Source: Euglena gracilis
Lineage: Eukaryota > Euglenida > Euglenophyceae > Euglenales
Length of the DNA: 64,000 nt
Direction: 5' to 3'
NCBI GenBank assembly: GCA_039621445.1
Contig: CP154956.1
Location: 59,839,178 to 59,903,177, forward strand
The notes under the pieces are model-generated. The model searched no databases and was not told where the DNA came from. It saw only the letters and a list, made by a program, of their open reading frames with translations. This document shows, piece by piece, positions 45,401 through 55,799 of this stretch (position 1 is the first letter of the stretch; each line of letters starts with the position of its first letter). A program made the position numbers and the translations under genes.

Positions 45401-47479
45401 CCTACCCTTCTGAAGTGGACACAAGTAGGGTGATGGACGTTTCCTAAGCAATATGATGTTGTTCGTTTCCCATCCGGAGTTGGGTTTCCATCTGCCCTTC
45501 TTACTGCGCCCTGTGTATTCTTCCCCTGAAGTGGAGCGAACAGTGGCACCAATGTCCCGTGTTGCCCTTCCGTCCCATCGTCCGCCCTTTTTTTGGTCAT
45601 CATCAACCCTTCTTTCGGTGTTCTCCCCTCTTCGGGGAGGTTTTCCGGTCCTTGCCCCCTTGTCGCGTTTCCCGCCTCCCGGGGGGGGGGTCTTTGAGGG
45701 TTGCTCTTTCGGATTTTCTGCTTTTGTGGCCCCGTCTTCCCCCCCCCCCCCTGGCCCTGGGTCACCCCTTCGCCGGCGCCTTCGGCCTTTTGTTTTTCTG
45801 ATTCCTTTTTCCATGGGCCCACATCCCCAGGGGGTGCGCCATGGGTCAGGTTTTTGCCCGGCCAAAGGCTGGGCCTAATTTTTTCCAGTGTTTTCTGCCA
45901 ATTTTTTGCTGGATTTGGGTGGGTAGGGGGGTGGGTTTTTGACCCCCCCCCCAGGGGGGAGGGGATGGTGGTGGTTTTTCAAAGAAGCGGGTGGGTGGGT
46001 TTAGGCCCGGGAAAAAAGTGCCCAACCCAGGGAGGTCACTAAGTGAATCTCTGCCCGTGAGTCTGTCAACCTACCCACTGGCCTGACGGTGAAGGCTCAT
46101 GCTTTCACTCGAAGTGCCCGGGCTGCCATTGAGGCAGCAGGTGGGAAGTGCATTGTCATCGACAAGTACAGTCGGGAATTGGACGCAGAGGGCAAGGTCT
46201 GCAGCAGTTCCATTTTTGCATTTTTTTCCCCTACTGATTTGCCTGTTGCTTCTGCCGGCCAGTGGCATCAATGGTGGTATCAGTTTTCAACGCAACCTGA
46301 CGTTTGCTGAAAGACACAAATGGTGGTAATTGATGGATTTGAAGCCAGATATTTGTTCGTTTTGCTAGGGGTTTGCCCCTTTGTTATCTGCACCTTCAGT
46401 GGCTGCTCAGCTCTCCCCTGAGTGGAAGCCAATGGAGGTTAGCGAACTTGGGGGGAGGGGGGAAATGGTCCCGTAATTGTTCGAAGTCACAGTTTTTGAA
46501 GAAAAAAAACATTTTTATAAGTCATCATCAGCATCATCATCATCCGGCTTCTTTTTAAGTCAGAAGACCCCTCCCTCGGGGAGGGGGGTGGGTCCAGAGC
46601 CAAACCATACAATCACTAAGTCACTGTCCCCCGGTCGGGGGTTGGGGGGTGATGGTTTTTCAGTTTTTTTTTTTCAGAGTGACTGACTGGTTTTTGGCCC
46701 GGACCCCCTCCCCCCCCCCGGGGGGGGGGTCGGCAAAAAACCACCAAAGTGACCCGGCGCCAAAGGCGCCGGAATTTTTTTGGCCGTTTTTCACGTTTTT
46801 GGTCAAATTTCCTTTGGATTCCAGAGTGGCCGACCCCCCCCCTCCCGGGGGTAGTGACTGACTGGCTTCCCGAAAAAGGTGACTGACCGGTTTTTCGAAA
46901 AGTGGAGTGACCCCCCCCAGGGGAGGTCGGTAAAAAATTACATGAGCCGAACCCCCCCCCCCAGGGGGTTCTGGGCTGGAGGCGTGGGTTCCGGCGCCGA
47001 ATTCTTTTTTGGGAAATGCCCTCAAACGGCCCGATGTTTGGGGGAGGTCCCCCCCAGGTCTTAAAATGAAGCCTGGTCATCATCAGCATCAGCATCATCC
47101 AGATTTTACATATGAATGTTTCACTCAAGACACACACCGATGACACCACTGATGACGACAATAACAATGATGATGCAGAAGACAAGGAAGATGCAGAATG
47201 TTTTCCACGTTGAGTATTTTACAGATGTTGCGGTTTAATACAGATATTTTTCTTCACGGTTGAACCCAAAATCAGTCCAATTTTCAGGGAAAGATCAATT
47301 TTAATGATTTTTTTTCAAAAAATCATTAAAATCGTTTTTCATCCTCAATCGTATTTTTAGAAATATAAGAAATGGGTGCCTAATGGTTTTTTTCATTTTT
47401 TCTTCATTCAACCCCTGCTCCATAGGTCGTGGGTGCAGCAGAGAAGGTGGCAATGGTCGCGTTCTGCGGAGAGGTGTGA
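39388..47479 (+). CDS. RPL15: Ribosomal protein uL15, bacterial/plastid type, multi-exon
   Basis: uL15 is a late-assembling protein of the large ribosomal subunit. Recognisable exons give [18 protein letters not shown] and RPGFEG (N-terminal RNA-binding region), [15 protein letters not shown] (core), [11 protein letters not shown], and [20 protein letters not shown] (C-terminal domain, very like bacterial VKAHKFSKSAKEAIEAAGG). All clear splice sites are GT-AG. The 5' end (transit peptide) is not resolved, and about 15-20 residues between 43407 and 46062 were not found; a stretch [14 protein letters not shown] before GTAAGT at 45222 is one candidate. The C-terminal exons are tentative. A mitochondrial rather than plastid copy cannot be excluded. 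Confidence 0.85.
39422..42074. other. Repeat-rich interval before the uL15 core exons
   Basis: It contains C/G blocks (40265-40480 and 40900-41000) and the element at 41309-41655. An upstream uL15 exon encoding the targeting region is expected here or earlier; AGGGGTCTTGCACTGG at 41177 follows a good acceptor but was not placed. Confidence 0.4.
41309..41655. mobile_element. CATACAAT-family element, 347 bp, perfect TSD
   Basis: Both flanks are GTCCCGGA (41301-41308, 41656-41663). The interior has GACTGACTGGTTTTT motifs and a G/C core with GGTGCCGAAGGTGCCGG. Confidence 0.9.
42075..42152 (+). CDS. RPL15: uL15 exon: N-terminal GQGGTCGFG region
   Basis: It encodes [20 protein letters not shown] and then RPGFEG. 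This is the glycine- and lysine-rich rRNA-binding segment of bacterial L15. Ordinary CTTTCAG acceptor and GTGTGC donor, phase 1 on both sides. Confidence 0.95.
42799..42917 (+). CDS. RPL15: uL15 exon: [15 protein letters not shown] core
   Basis: It encodes [20 protein letters not shown], then [15 protein letters not shown], matching GGQMPLYRRLPKLRGF of the family. TTTTCAG acceptor; the donor chosen is CAG|GTGGAG at 42918. An earlier GTGAGG at 42885 is also in frame but loses residues that align. Confidence 0.93.
43366..43407 (+). CDS. RPL15: uL15 exon [11 protein letters not shown]
   Basis: This 42-nt exon encodes [14 protein letters not shown], matching the EEVSLESL stretch of plastid L15. 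Acceptor GTCTCAG; donor CAG|GTTTAT. Phase 0 on both sides. Confidence 0.8.
43617..44245. mobile_element. CAGGCTTC-TIR element, 629 bp, perfect TSD
   Basis: Ends CAGGCTTCTTTTTAAG and CTTAAAAAGAAGCCTG are perfect 16-bp inverted repeats. Both flanks are GGACAGTC (43609-43616, 44246-44253). It lies in a uL15 intron. Confidence 0.93.
46062..46196 (+). CDS. RPL15: uL15 exon: C-terminal domain
   Basis: It encodes [20 protein letters not shown], then [18 protein letters not shown], the most conserved segment of L15. The 3' donor AAG|GTCTGC is clear. The 5' end is taken at CCGTGAG|TCT; a boundary at 46086 after CTGGCCTG is an alternative. Confidence 0.9.
46369..46437 (+). CDS. RPL15: uL15 candidate exon
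   Basis: It follows TTTTGCTAG and ends before GTTAGC. It reads [20 protein letters not shown], then PME, in phase with the exons on both sides. This C-terminal extension is not conserved in the family. Confidence 0.6.
46545..47076. mobile_element. CAGGCTTC-TIR element with a nested insertion
   Basis: Left end CGGCTTCTTTTTAAG, right end TTAAAATGAAGCCTGG. Both flanks are TCATCATC, though in a simple repeat. It contains the complete element at 46606-46944. Confidence 0.75.
46606..46944. mobile_element. CATACAAT-family element, 339 bp, nested
   Basis: Flanks AGCCAAAC (46598-46605) and AGCCGAAC (46945-46952) match at 7 of 8 positions. Ends CATACAATCACTAAG and TAAAAAATTACATG. Confidence 0.82.
47361..47479 (+). 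CDS. RPL15: uL15 candidate terminal exons
   Basis: An exon 47361-47385 after TATTTTTAG reads KYKKWVPN, like RKKWVKPS near the end of plastid L15. A further exon from 47426 after CTCCATAG could read [17 protein letters not shown] and stop at TGA 47477-47479. The 40-nt spacer gives a one-base phase conflict under strict GT-AG, so the exact ends are uncertain. Confidence 0.4.
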
Positions 47480-47776
47480 AGGAATCAACATTGTTCTGTG
47501 TTTGTTTTTGCTGTGCTTTTGTCCAGGACAGGGAATTTCTTAAGCTTGCACCCTCCCAGGGTCCAGCCAGCCAGCACCTTTTTCCAGCCAGCACCTCCAG
47601 CAGGATGGCAGACCCCCCCTCCCGGGGCGGGGTCGAGTGGGTACCCGCACCCAACCCCCTTGTCCAACGACCAACCCTTATATACCGTACCACCCCGGTA
47701 GGGGGGGTTGCAGGTTGCGGGGGTGTTTACGACCACCCCCTGCGTCGGGGGTTGCAGGTGACCACCAAAATTTTTT

Positions 47777-47976
47777 CCTCTCATGTGCTCATTGACCAGC
47801 TTTTTTTTCCCGTTTTTCCTTTCCATTGAGTGTTCGTCATGTTCCCTCCGGGGAGTCCTGTCTTGTTTGAGTGTAGTGATGGCATTGGTCCCTCACCTAA
47901 CGGGGAGAAATATCACCGTTATGAAATTGCACCTTTTTTGGCTTTTGGTTTTGTTTTGGCCCCTAGTGGTACGACC
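47777..47976 (+). repeat. Duplicated coding-like block, copy 2
   Basis: SPVLFECSDGIGPSPNGEKY continues HRYEIAPFLAFGFVLAPSGT. It aligns with copy 1 except for a 21-nt in-frame deletion. Confidence 0.75.
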
Positions 47977-48494
47977 CCCCCCCGGTCGGGGGTTGCAGGT
48001 TGGGGGGGGGGGGGCGGTGTACGACCCCCCTCCCTGGTCGGGGGTTGCAGGAACCCGGTCAGTGGACAAGGGGGGGGGGTGCGGGTAATAAATTTTTCGC
48101 AGCCCGGTGGGGATAAGCGGTGAAAAATGGCCAAAAATGGCAGTTTTGGGACTTGGTGGTTTTCACCTCAAAAATTTAGCGGAAAAGAAAATGCATGCAG
48201 CCGGATTTTGGGCTGTTTGCATGTTTTTGGGTCACAAGTGGGTCCAAACCCGGCAGTCAAGGTTCGAGGTTCAAACCACCTCCCTCGACCCCCCCCCGCT
48301 TCTTTTCCTGGGGGGGGGGTAAGAGGTGACACAATTGTGCTGGTTGCATGGTATTGGGCAAGACTAACTCATTGTCCCACCCCCCCCCCCGGGGGGAGGC
48401 TCCCCCAGTAATTACCTCCCAGGTTTGGACTGGGACGCCCCCCCCCTGTTCAGGTAGAATTACCCCGGACCCCTGAGATCGGACTTTCCCGGAG

Positions 48495-48560
48495 GGTTAG
48501 GGAGGGGTTTTTGATATCGGGAGTTAGGGTTTAGGGTATCGGGTTAGGGTTCGGGGGTTC
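48495..48560 (+). repeat. Interstitial telomere-like GGGTTAGGG stretch
   Basis: Degenerate GGGTTAGGG, GTTAGGGTTTAGGG and GGGTTAGGGTTC words cluster here; a shorter GGGTTAGGGTTTGGG is at 6196-6212. Confidence 0.6.
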
Positions 48561-49450
48561 GGGTGAAGTTGGGGATGGGGGAAATTCGGCAGCTGGACCG
48601 GACCGGATTTCGCCGATTTTAGGACGAACGGTCCAGTCCAATCTTTATGTGAATTTTGACCCGATTTCGGCACACATGTTTTACCCCAAATCGTACCCCA
48701 AACCTACTCCTTATTTTAACCCCAATCCGGATCCCGTATTCAACGGAAATACGGCGCGTCGGGGCGCGAAAACCAAAATTTGGAGTTGGTGAAAGAAGTG
48801 GGACCCCCGCCCCCAGGTTAAACTACTGGGCCCTCCCCCCCCCCCTGGGGGGGCAGTGAGTTAGTCTTGCCGGTATTTTCTATTTTGAAATTTTCGTTTC
48901 TTCCATCTTTCGAATGCAGTGTTGTGCAGTGTTTTTTTTTTTTTTTTTGATCAAAAAAACTCTAATCAGAATGCAAAACAACCCACTCACATCAACCCAT
49001 CCCTGCCTTTAACTGAGTGAGAATCAGCTCTCATCAGGGGGGAACACAGCATTGACTCTCTCAAAAAAAAGACACAAAAACATAAAAGCAAAAACAAAAA
49101 AGCAAAGTAAGCAAAAAAAGCAGTTTTCAATTGCATCCGTTGGGGGGGGGTCCAGGTGAAAACACAAAATGCTGAAAAACAGGCGGTCTTCAAGCAACAA
49201 AAAAAAGCACCATTGGAGCACATTCGCTGAAACAACCACAGGAAAATGGCCGGAAGAAAACAGTTTGATTGATTTTCTGACATCCTTGGATTATGCCCAT
49301 CCACCAAAAATGTCAAAAATAATGTGTTTTCTGATTTTTGGACCTAATTTTGGACCCCATTTGATGCCCGGGGCGCTGTGTCCGGCCTTTGGCCTGAGGA
49401 CGGTCCTCAAGGGCCGATGCTTAATTGAAAAGAAAATCCCATTCCTCAAG

Positions 49451-50164
49451 GATTCGTCTTGCCAGAAGGAAAAATCTGGTTCAAATGCAGAATTTTTTCA
49501 ATTCAAAATCGTTTCCCATCAGAACTCAAAAAGGGTCAACAAGTTTTTGTGCCTGATCATAATGTGCATCTATTGGGCAGAAGGGCTTCATTTCACTGTG
49601 TGATTTTTTTGTTCAGGTTGCGGTTTACAACGAATCTGATGCGGAGGAGGACACTGATATGTTCATTTCTGATGATGAAAGTGATGCCATGGTGTGTTTC
49701 ACAAAGCAGAGGGGGGGATATGCGCTGTGCAGTTTTGCAGTTCTTTGCAGTTTTCACATTTTGGGTTTTTGCAGTTTTTTTTGGCAGTCTTTCTGCAGCT
49801 TTTTTTTCTGAAAAAAACTGCACGTGTGCAATTTTTTTTGCAGTTTTTTTTTTAATTCCAGTTTTGAGGAAACCTGAGGTGCCTGATTTTTTGATGCTGG
49901 ATTATATGTTTGAAGGGTGTTTCTCAAGAAAAAGCTTTTGTGAGTTGTGTTGTTCACAATTATCCCACCAATTGTCTTACCCCCAACTGTCTTGCCAACT
50001 AACTGTTTTCTGTCGAATGCCCATTGCAACCCTGATTGCAGCCGCATATTTATGGATTTCCCTTTGTTTTGTGTCCTCCAATGTGTGTTTTGTGTCTTTC
50101 CACCCCATAGTCATTCGACAACGTAGGTTGGGGGCAGACCATTCTGGATGGAGTGGCTGGAATG
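49451..50164 (+). CDS. Unidentified gene with acidic exon (three exons seen)
   Basis: Exon 49451-49599 encodes FVLPEGKIWFKCRIFSIQNR and LKKGQQVFVPDHNVHLLGRR. Exon 49617-49691 encodes an acidic stretch, VAVYNESDAEEDTDMFISDD. Exon 50111 to about 50164 encodes SFDNVGWGQTILDGVAGMAD and then runs into C-rich repeat. Phases agree (0/0 at both joins), but the first intron would be only 17 nt (GTGATTTTTTTGTTCAG). The family is not recognised. It sits between the uL15 and uL10 genes on the same strand. Confidence 0.4.
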
Positions 50165-50571
50165 GCCGACCATCCCCCCCCCCCGGGAGCTGTTTTTGAA
50201 CGTGACTGATTGGTTTTTTGAAGTGGAAAGGGACCCCCCTCGAAGGGTCAGTAAGCAATAGTGTGGTTGGGGTTTTGGTCCCCCCGTGGTTGTACAGGGG
50301 GGGGGTGGAGATGGAGGTTCGGTACAGTTGAAAGAAATTTTGAAGGCTCCTGAAGCGACCAAAACTGAGGCAACGGCCAAAGGAAACCAAAGTGGCCAAA
50401 AGCAGGCAAAAGTGGCCAAAATTGAAAAGCAGCTAAAGTAATCCAAAAGTGGTGCAAACGTGGCCAAAAAGCAGTCAAAGGCCAAAAATGGACCAAAAAC
50501 CTGAGCACCATTGATGACCTCTTGATGAAGGGTGATGTAGAGAGGTGCTGCACGATGATGTAAAGCGGAAG

Positions 50572-50881
50572 TATACAATTTTTTACCGACCCCCCGGGGG
50601 GTCACTCCACTTTTCGAAAAACCAGTCAGTCATTTTTTTTTTCTTCGGGAAGCCAGTCAGTCACCACCCTCCCCCGGGGGGGTTGGCCACTCTGGAATCC
50701 AAAGGAAATTTGACCCAAAGCATGAAAAAAAAAGACCAAAAAAAATTCTCCGGCACCTTTGGCGCCGGGTCGCTTTGGTGGTTTTTTGCCGACCCCCCCC
50801 CCCCCCCCCGGGGGGGGGGGCGGGCCAAAAACCAGTCACCCCCCGGGGGGGGGGGTGGGACAGTGACTAAGTGATTGCATG
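50572..50881. mobile_element. CATACAAT-family element, 310 bp
   Basis: Flanks AGCGGAAG (50564-50571) and TGCGGAAG (50882-50889). Ends TATACAATTTTTTACC and GTGATTGCATG. Confidence 0.75.
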
Positions 50882-51657
50882 TGCGGAAGCCAGAAAGGTG
50901 GGTGACCAGGGTTTTTCATCACGTGCATCGTAAAACCCCCAGCTCCAAAGCAGACAATTTTTTAAGCACTGCACTCCCCCCCCCCGGGTGACTGATTGGT
51001 TTTTTCAGAGTGACTGACTGGTTTTGAGCCGACCCCCTCCCCCTTAGGCGGCCGAATTCGCACTTAAGCTTTTTTGTTTTTATTTGCGCACTTGCGCAAA
51101 TTTACGAATTTTTTTGATTCTGCTTTGTTTCGGCTGTGAAGGTCAGGGGGGTTTGAAAACACGTTGACAAGAGAGTGCAAGAAATGTGCGAAATTCTGAT
51201 TTTGGCTGTGAGACCCCCGGGACTTTGGCGAAAAATGGTGTTTTGGGGGTGTACCAAAATGGACTTTGTACGTCGAAACCCCAGGGACCTTGCCTGCCCA
51301 AAGTGAAAAAATACACGAAAAAGCACCATAGGAACGGGACCTTTACTGCCTTTGTTGCTCCTTTCGGCCGTGTCCCCGGGTGTGCCTGAGCTGCCGGCGG
51401 TGTGAGTCCTGGGTGTTTGCCGGACTGCTTTGTTTGCGGCGCCTTGCTGTGGTGTTTGTGGGCAGTTTGTTAAAGCGCGGGGAGGAGGTGTCGGGGGGTG
51501 TGGGTGTGATGTGACCAAGCTGGCGGGAAGGACACAGGGGAAGGAAGGTGAGTACGGGGTGTTTGGCAAGGGAAGCGCAGAGGGGATGAAATAGGGTCCG
51601 CAGGGAATGAAAGGGAATAAAGGGGATGGGTGTCTCCCACCCGGCTTATACCCGGGA

Positions 51658-52139
51658 CATACATCTCTCTAAGGTTTTGCGAACCCCCCCCCCCGGGGGG
51701 GCGGCTGCAGCCAGCCCCGATTTGGGCCCAGCCCAGCCGCAGCAGCCCCCCCCCCCCCGGGGGGGGGGTGCTGCTAGCCCTGCTAGCCAGCCCCCTTTTT
51801 GGGGGTCCAGCCCAAAATTTTTCGGCGCAAAGCGCCGAATTTTTTTTGGAAAATTGTGTTCAAAAGTGGCCAAAAATGGGGTTTGGGGGGCGTTTGGGGC
51901 ATTTTTGGGGGGTTTCAGATGCATCATTTTTTCAAAACTGTGTCTTGCAGGTCATTTTTGGGCATTTTTCCGATTTCAGTCCAGCTCGCCCCGGTTCGGG
52001 TCCAGCCGGGGTCCAGCCCCCCCCCCCCCCCCCCCCCCCCCCGGGGGGGGCGGGCTAGCCAGCCCAAATTTCTAGCCAGCCCAAATTTCTAGCCCTAGCC
52101 CAGCAACCCCCCCCCCCGGGGTCCTTAAAGAGATGTATG
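51658..52139. mobile_element. CATACATC-TIR element, 482 bp, perfect TSD
   Basis: Ends CATACATCTCTCTAAGG and CCTTAAAGAGATGTATG; flanks are ACCCGGGA on both sides (51650-51657, 52140-52147). Confidence 0.93.
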
Positions 52140-52189
52140 ACCCGGGACCCGCACAACCAGTTGTGTGGCAATGAACCCAGCAGGAGAAG

Positions 52190-52600
52190 CCCAAAACTAG
52201 AAGGGCAAAATTGTGTTTATGCGCGCAAAGGAGCTGTGAGTGCCCAGACCAACGGGCCATCCAGTTGGTGGGTTTGTCAAATCATTTGTCGACGGAGCAA
52301 GCTTATGGGCGCAAATGCGCGCACAAACAAAATTATGTTTTATGCGCGCATAAAACATGTTCTCTGTTTATTTGCGCATTTGCACAAATGAACAGAGAAG
52401 AACGGGGTGACGGAAACACACCCGTCAAACACCAGCAGCAGATGTGGTTCATTTGCGCATTTGCACGCATCACGATTTTTGTGGGCACAAATGTGCAAAA
52501 AGCTGCATGAAGAAACAGCACAATTTACCATGTTTATTTGCGCATTTGCGCCCACAAAACAACGTGATGCGCGCAAATGTGCAAATAAACAACTAATGGA
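52190..52600. repeat. ATTTGCGCAAAT-type palindromic cluster 1
   Basis: Repeated TTTATTTGCGCATTTGCGC, GCGCGCATAAAAC and complements, in both orientations. Confidence 0.8.
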
Positions 52601-52778
52601 GGAGTAGAAAACGATTGCATTTGGCCCTCCTACAGCTACCCTCAGTGGCTTCTGGATGGGTTGAAACCAAATGGCCACACCGTCCCCTCTGGCACATGGT
52701 GTTATTGTGCCGTTTTTTGACCATTGACAGGTCCCACAAAAGATGGAGACATAGGATCTCTTGAAGGTGGGTGCGCAG

Positions 52779-53247
52779 CATACATCTCTCTAAGGTTTTG
52801 CGAACCCCCCCGGGGGGGGGGCGGCTGCAGCCAGCCCCGATTTTGGCCCAGCCCAGCCGCAGCAGCACCCCCCCGGGGGGGGGTGCTGCTAGCCCAGCTA
52901 GCCAGCCCCTTTTTTGGGGGTCCAGCCCAAAATTTTTCGGCGCAAAGCGCCCAATTTTTTGAAAAACTGTGTTCAAAAATGGCCAAAAATGGGGTTTGGG
53001 GGGCGTTTGGGGCATTTTTGGGGGGTTTCAGATGCATGATTTTTTCAAAACTGTGTTCTGCAGGTCATTTTGGGGCATTTTTCCGATTTCAGTCCAGCTC
53101 GCCCCGGTTCGGGTCCAGCCGGGGTCCAGCCCCCCCCCCCCCCCCCTGGGGGGGGGGGGGTATCCAGCCCAAGTTTCTAGCCGGCCCAGATTTCTAGCCC
53201 TCGCCCAGCGCCCCCCCCCCCCCCCGGGGTCCTTAAAGAGATGTATG
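52779..53247. mobile_element. CATACATC-TIR element, 469 bp, perfect TSD
   Basis: Flanks GTGCGCAG on both sides (52771-52778, 53248-53255). The sequence is about 90% like the copy at 51658, so both moved recently. Confidence 0.93.
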
Positions 53248-54029
53248 GTGCGCAGCCACCCGGTAACGGTGCATGCCCACCGGCACCAATTTGTGGGTCC
53301 CAAGGGCCCTGCCGCTCGGCCTGCAGCCGCGGCTCCGCTGCTGCAGCCCCATCAGCTGCTGATGCTTCAGCACCCACCAGACCGGCATCCACCTCCCCAG
53401 TGCAACAACACACACCGAAGCAGCCACGTTGTATCCCGCAACCGGGGTGTGAGACTGGGGTATGACGTGGTGCCAGTGCATGGCAACCGGCAGCCGGAGA
53501 GAGATAGCCCTCAATTACCCGTTACTTTGGATGCAAGGAAGTGTTGAACCTTTACCCCTGCATTGGGTGCATCAAAGCGGTGGGACCCACTCCCCCCAAA
53601 TTATGCACAAAAACCGGTGTTTTTTTTAACGTTTTTCAAGGGAAAAATGGCAAAGAAAACCGTAAAACGGACTCCGGCCGGACACGTCCCGGGCATTTCA
53701 GGTGCCAAGTTTTGTCTTCTTGTAACGCAGTCCTGTTGCAAAAAAGGTGTCAAACAGTCACAGGTCGTTTGCATGTCATCAATTCATCATGTTTAACTGC
53801 TAAACGGATGACGCCAAAACAAAGGTCGTGTGGGTCGGGGTAACAGCAGTGCAAATGTACACACGTAAGGCAGGCAAATTTTGGCCAGTCACATGCCGTG
53901 TTCCAGTGAGCATTACACACTACCTCTCACCACAAATTTCATCACCATGTAATCGTGGCACAAACCATTGGATGGCGTGAGGAGTTGCATTCGCCAGCTG
54001 TCACGGAGGAGGAGATGGTATCGCATTAC

Positions 54030-54480
54030 TCATGTGTGTTGATGCGCACATTTGCGCAAATAAACACAACTTTGTCTGTGTGCTCTAAGGCTCCTACAAA
54101 CACATCATTTTGAAGCGGTGTATAAAATGTTTGTGCGCGCATTTGCGCAAATGCGCGCACAAACGTAATTATGTTTATTTGCGCAACTGCGCGCACCAAC
54201 ACGCCCATCACGTTTTAAAACCTCGTAGGGTTACGGTCCTCATTGGTGTCTTTTAACATAGAAAGTAAAAGTACATGTTGGTGGGCGCATTTGCGCAAGT
54301 AAACATAAACATGTTGATGTGCGCATTTGCGCAAATGCGCACACCACCAAATTTGTTTGTGCGCCCACAAACACGTCATTATATCATCATCAGTTTACGT
54401 TTTATTTGCGCAAATGCGCCCATAAAACACAATTGTTTTTATTTGCGCAAATGCGCCTATAAACACACATCAATTGCGCG
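54030..54480. repeat. ATTTGCGCAAAT-type palindromic cluster 2
   Basis: Alternating GTGCGCGCATTTGCGCAAAT, ATGCGCACACCAAC and complements, interspersed with AAACACAA words. A single copy is at 54797-54823. Confidence 0.8.
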
Positions 54481-55485
54481 ACGGCTGCCTCACGTAGTCT
54501 GTGTGTCTGTGGTGTTGTGCTCTAATGAGGCTCCGTGTGTTCTTACCAGTGGTGGTAGTATCACAGCCAGTTCAGCCAGCACGTCAGCACCATTTCCAAG
54601 TGTCGTAACACAGGGTGTGTGCCTCTCTCCCGTTTGATGTACAACAGCACAAGTCTCACCCTCAGCCCTATTAACGTCACCTGTTAAGCAACATTCACAC
54701 CAAACCACTGGGAGTTAATACCCTCCAATACAGGGGTGTAACGGTTCTTAAATCGTGTTTTGGGTGTCAGGGTACAGGGTCCCAGGGGTTACGTAAAATT
54801 TGCGCATTTGCGCAAATGCGCCCATTTCAAAGGAAAAACCCTTGGGTGCGAAATCGGCCGCCTAAGTCCCCCCCCCTGGGGGGGGTCGGCCAGGGGTGGG
54901 CAAAAGTGGCTTGAGTGACCCCGGCGCCAAAGGCGCCAGGAAAACTGACTGGCTTCCCCAAAAAAAAAGTGACTGACTGGTTTTTCAAAAAGTTGAGTGA
55001 CCCCCCCTCCCCCCCCCCCCCGGGGGTCGGTAAAAAATTGTATGCTCCAAAGCCTCTGCCAGCCAAGGTGATGGTGTGTGCGCACTGGCATGGCCCTGCC
55101 CCACACGGCAGTGCCCCAGCCAGCTCTGCTGCAACACGCTGCACCAAATTCATGCCAATCCCATGCGAGCAGGTCTTTTCCAGTTTCTGACCCCTTTTGG
55201 ACTGCGAAGCAAACCCAGCGTCAGGGAAGGGGACGAGGCGGCTCACACTGTAGTGAGTGGCATTGGACCCCTTCTTTGAACGATGCAAGTGAACAACCCC
55301 TGTCAATGTGGGCTGATGGGGCGATGACCTCGACATGCCAACCAATTTTGCAAAAAAGGAGGCCAAAAATGCAGGTTGCAGGTGCCCGGTCCTACGTCAA
55401 GGGGAGAGGTGCTTACCTCTGAACATTCTGGATTTCTTTTTCAAAAATGTTGCTCATGAAAAGCAGCTAATTATTGTTTCTGCAG

Positions 55486-55545
55486 AGTGATGCTGGAAAT
55501 GGCGAGATCGCTATGTTTGCCACAATGGCGGTGCGCAGTGCGAAG
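55486..55545 (+). CDS. Possible uL10 targeting exon
   Basis: It lies between TTTCTGCAG and GTTGGG and encodes 20 residues containing MFATMAVRSAK, a short basic, hydroxyl-poor start like a pre-sequence. It leaves in phase 0, but the next recognised exon enters in phase 1, so at least one boundary is wrong or another exon lies between. Confidence 0.25.
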
Positions 55546-55734
55546 GTTGGGAAGTTCAAGGAGCCCAAGCAATGCAGCTGCTTGAGCATTACCTTCGTTG
55601 ACAACTGAATTCTCTTAAATGGGACCTCCTCAAAGGCTTTGTGGGACCTTCTCAGGTTCAGATAATGCAGGATGAGGGGCATCGAACCTGCCTGGTGTTA
55701 TTTTGTTTTTGAAATGCATTTGGTTATCACCGAG

Positions 55735-55799
55735 CAACTGTATCGCTCCAACCTTTGTCCTCCAAGATGTCCCCACAAAAGAAAGCCATTATTGACCAG
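55735..55799 (+). CDS. RPL10: uL10 exon 1 (N-terminus)
   Basis: It encodes SSKMSPQKKAIIDQ, joined to VHEALKGS across an ordinary GTGTTG...CTCAG intron. The position of KK..I..QV matches the first helix of L10. The 5' acceptor is CACCGAG. Confidence 0.75.

Larger units (their letters stand above)
47480..49450. other. Repeats between the uL15 gene and the acidic-protein exons
   Basis: It contains a single hAT-like end (47528), two blocks with GGTCGGGGGTTGCAGG (47690-47760, 47980-48055), copy 2 of the coding-like block and a telomere-like stretch. Otherwise no gene is supported. Confidence 0.5.
50165..55485. other. Element-dense intergenic region
   Basis: It holds three complete elements (50572, 51658, 52779), two ATTTGCGCAAAT clusters and a partial CATACAAT-type copy at 54860-55045. 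Exon-like fragments occur (53647 MAKKTVKRTPAGHVPGIS; 55060 KVMVCAHWHGPAPHGSAP) but no chain could be built. Confidence 0.5.
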
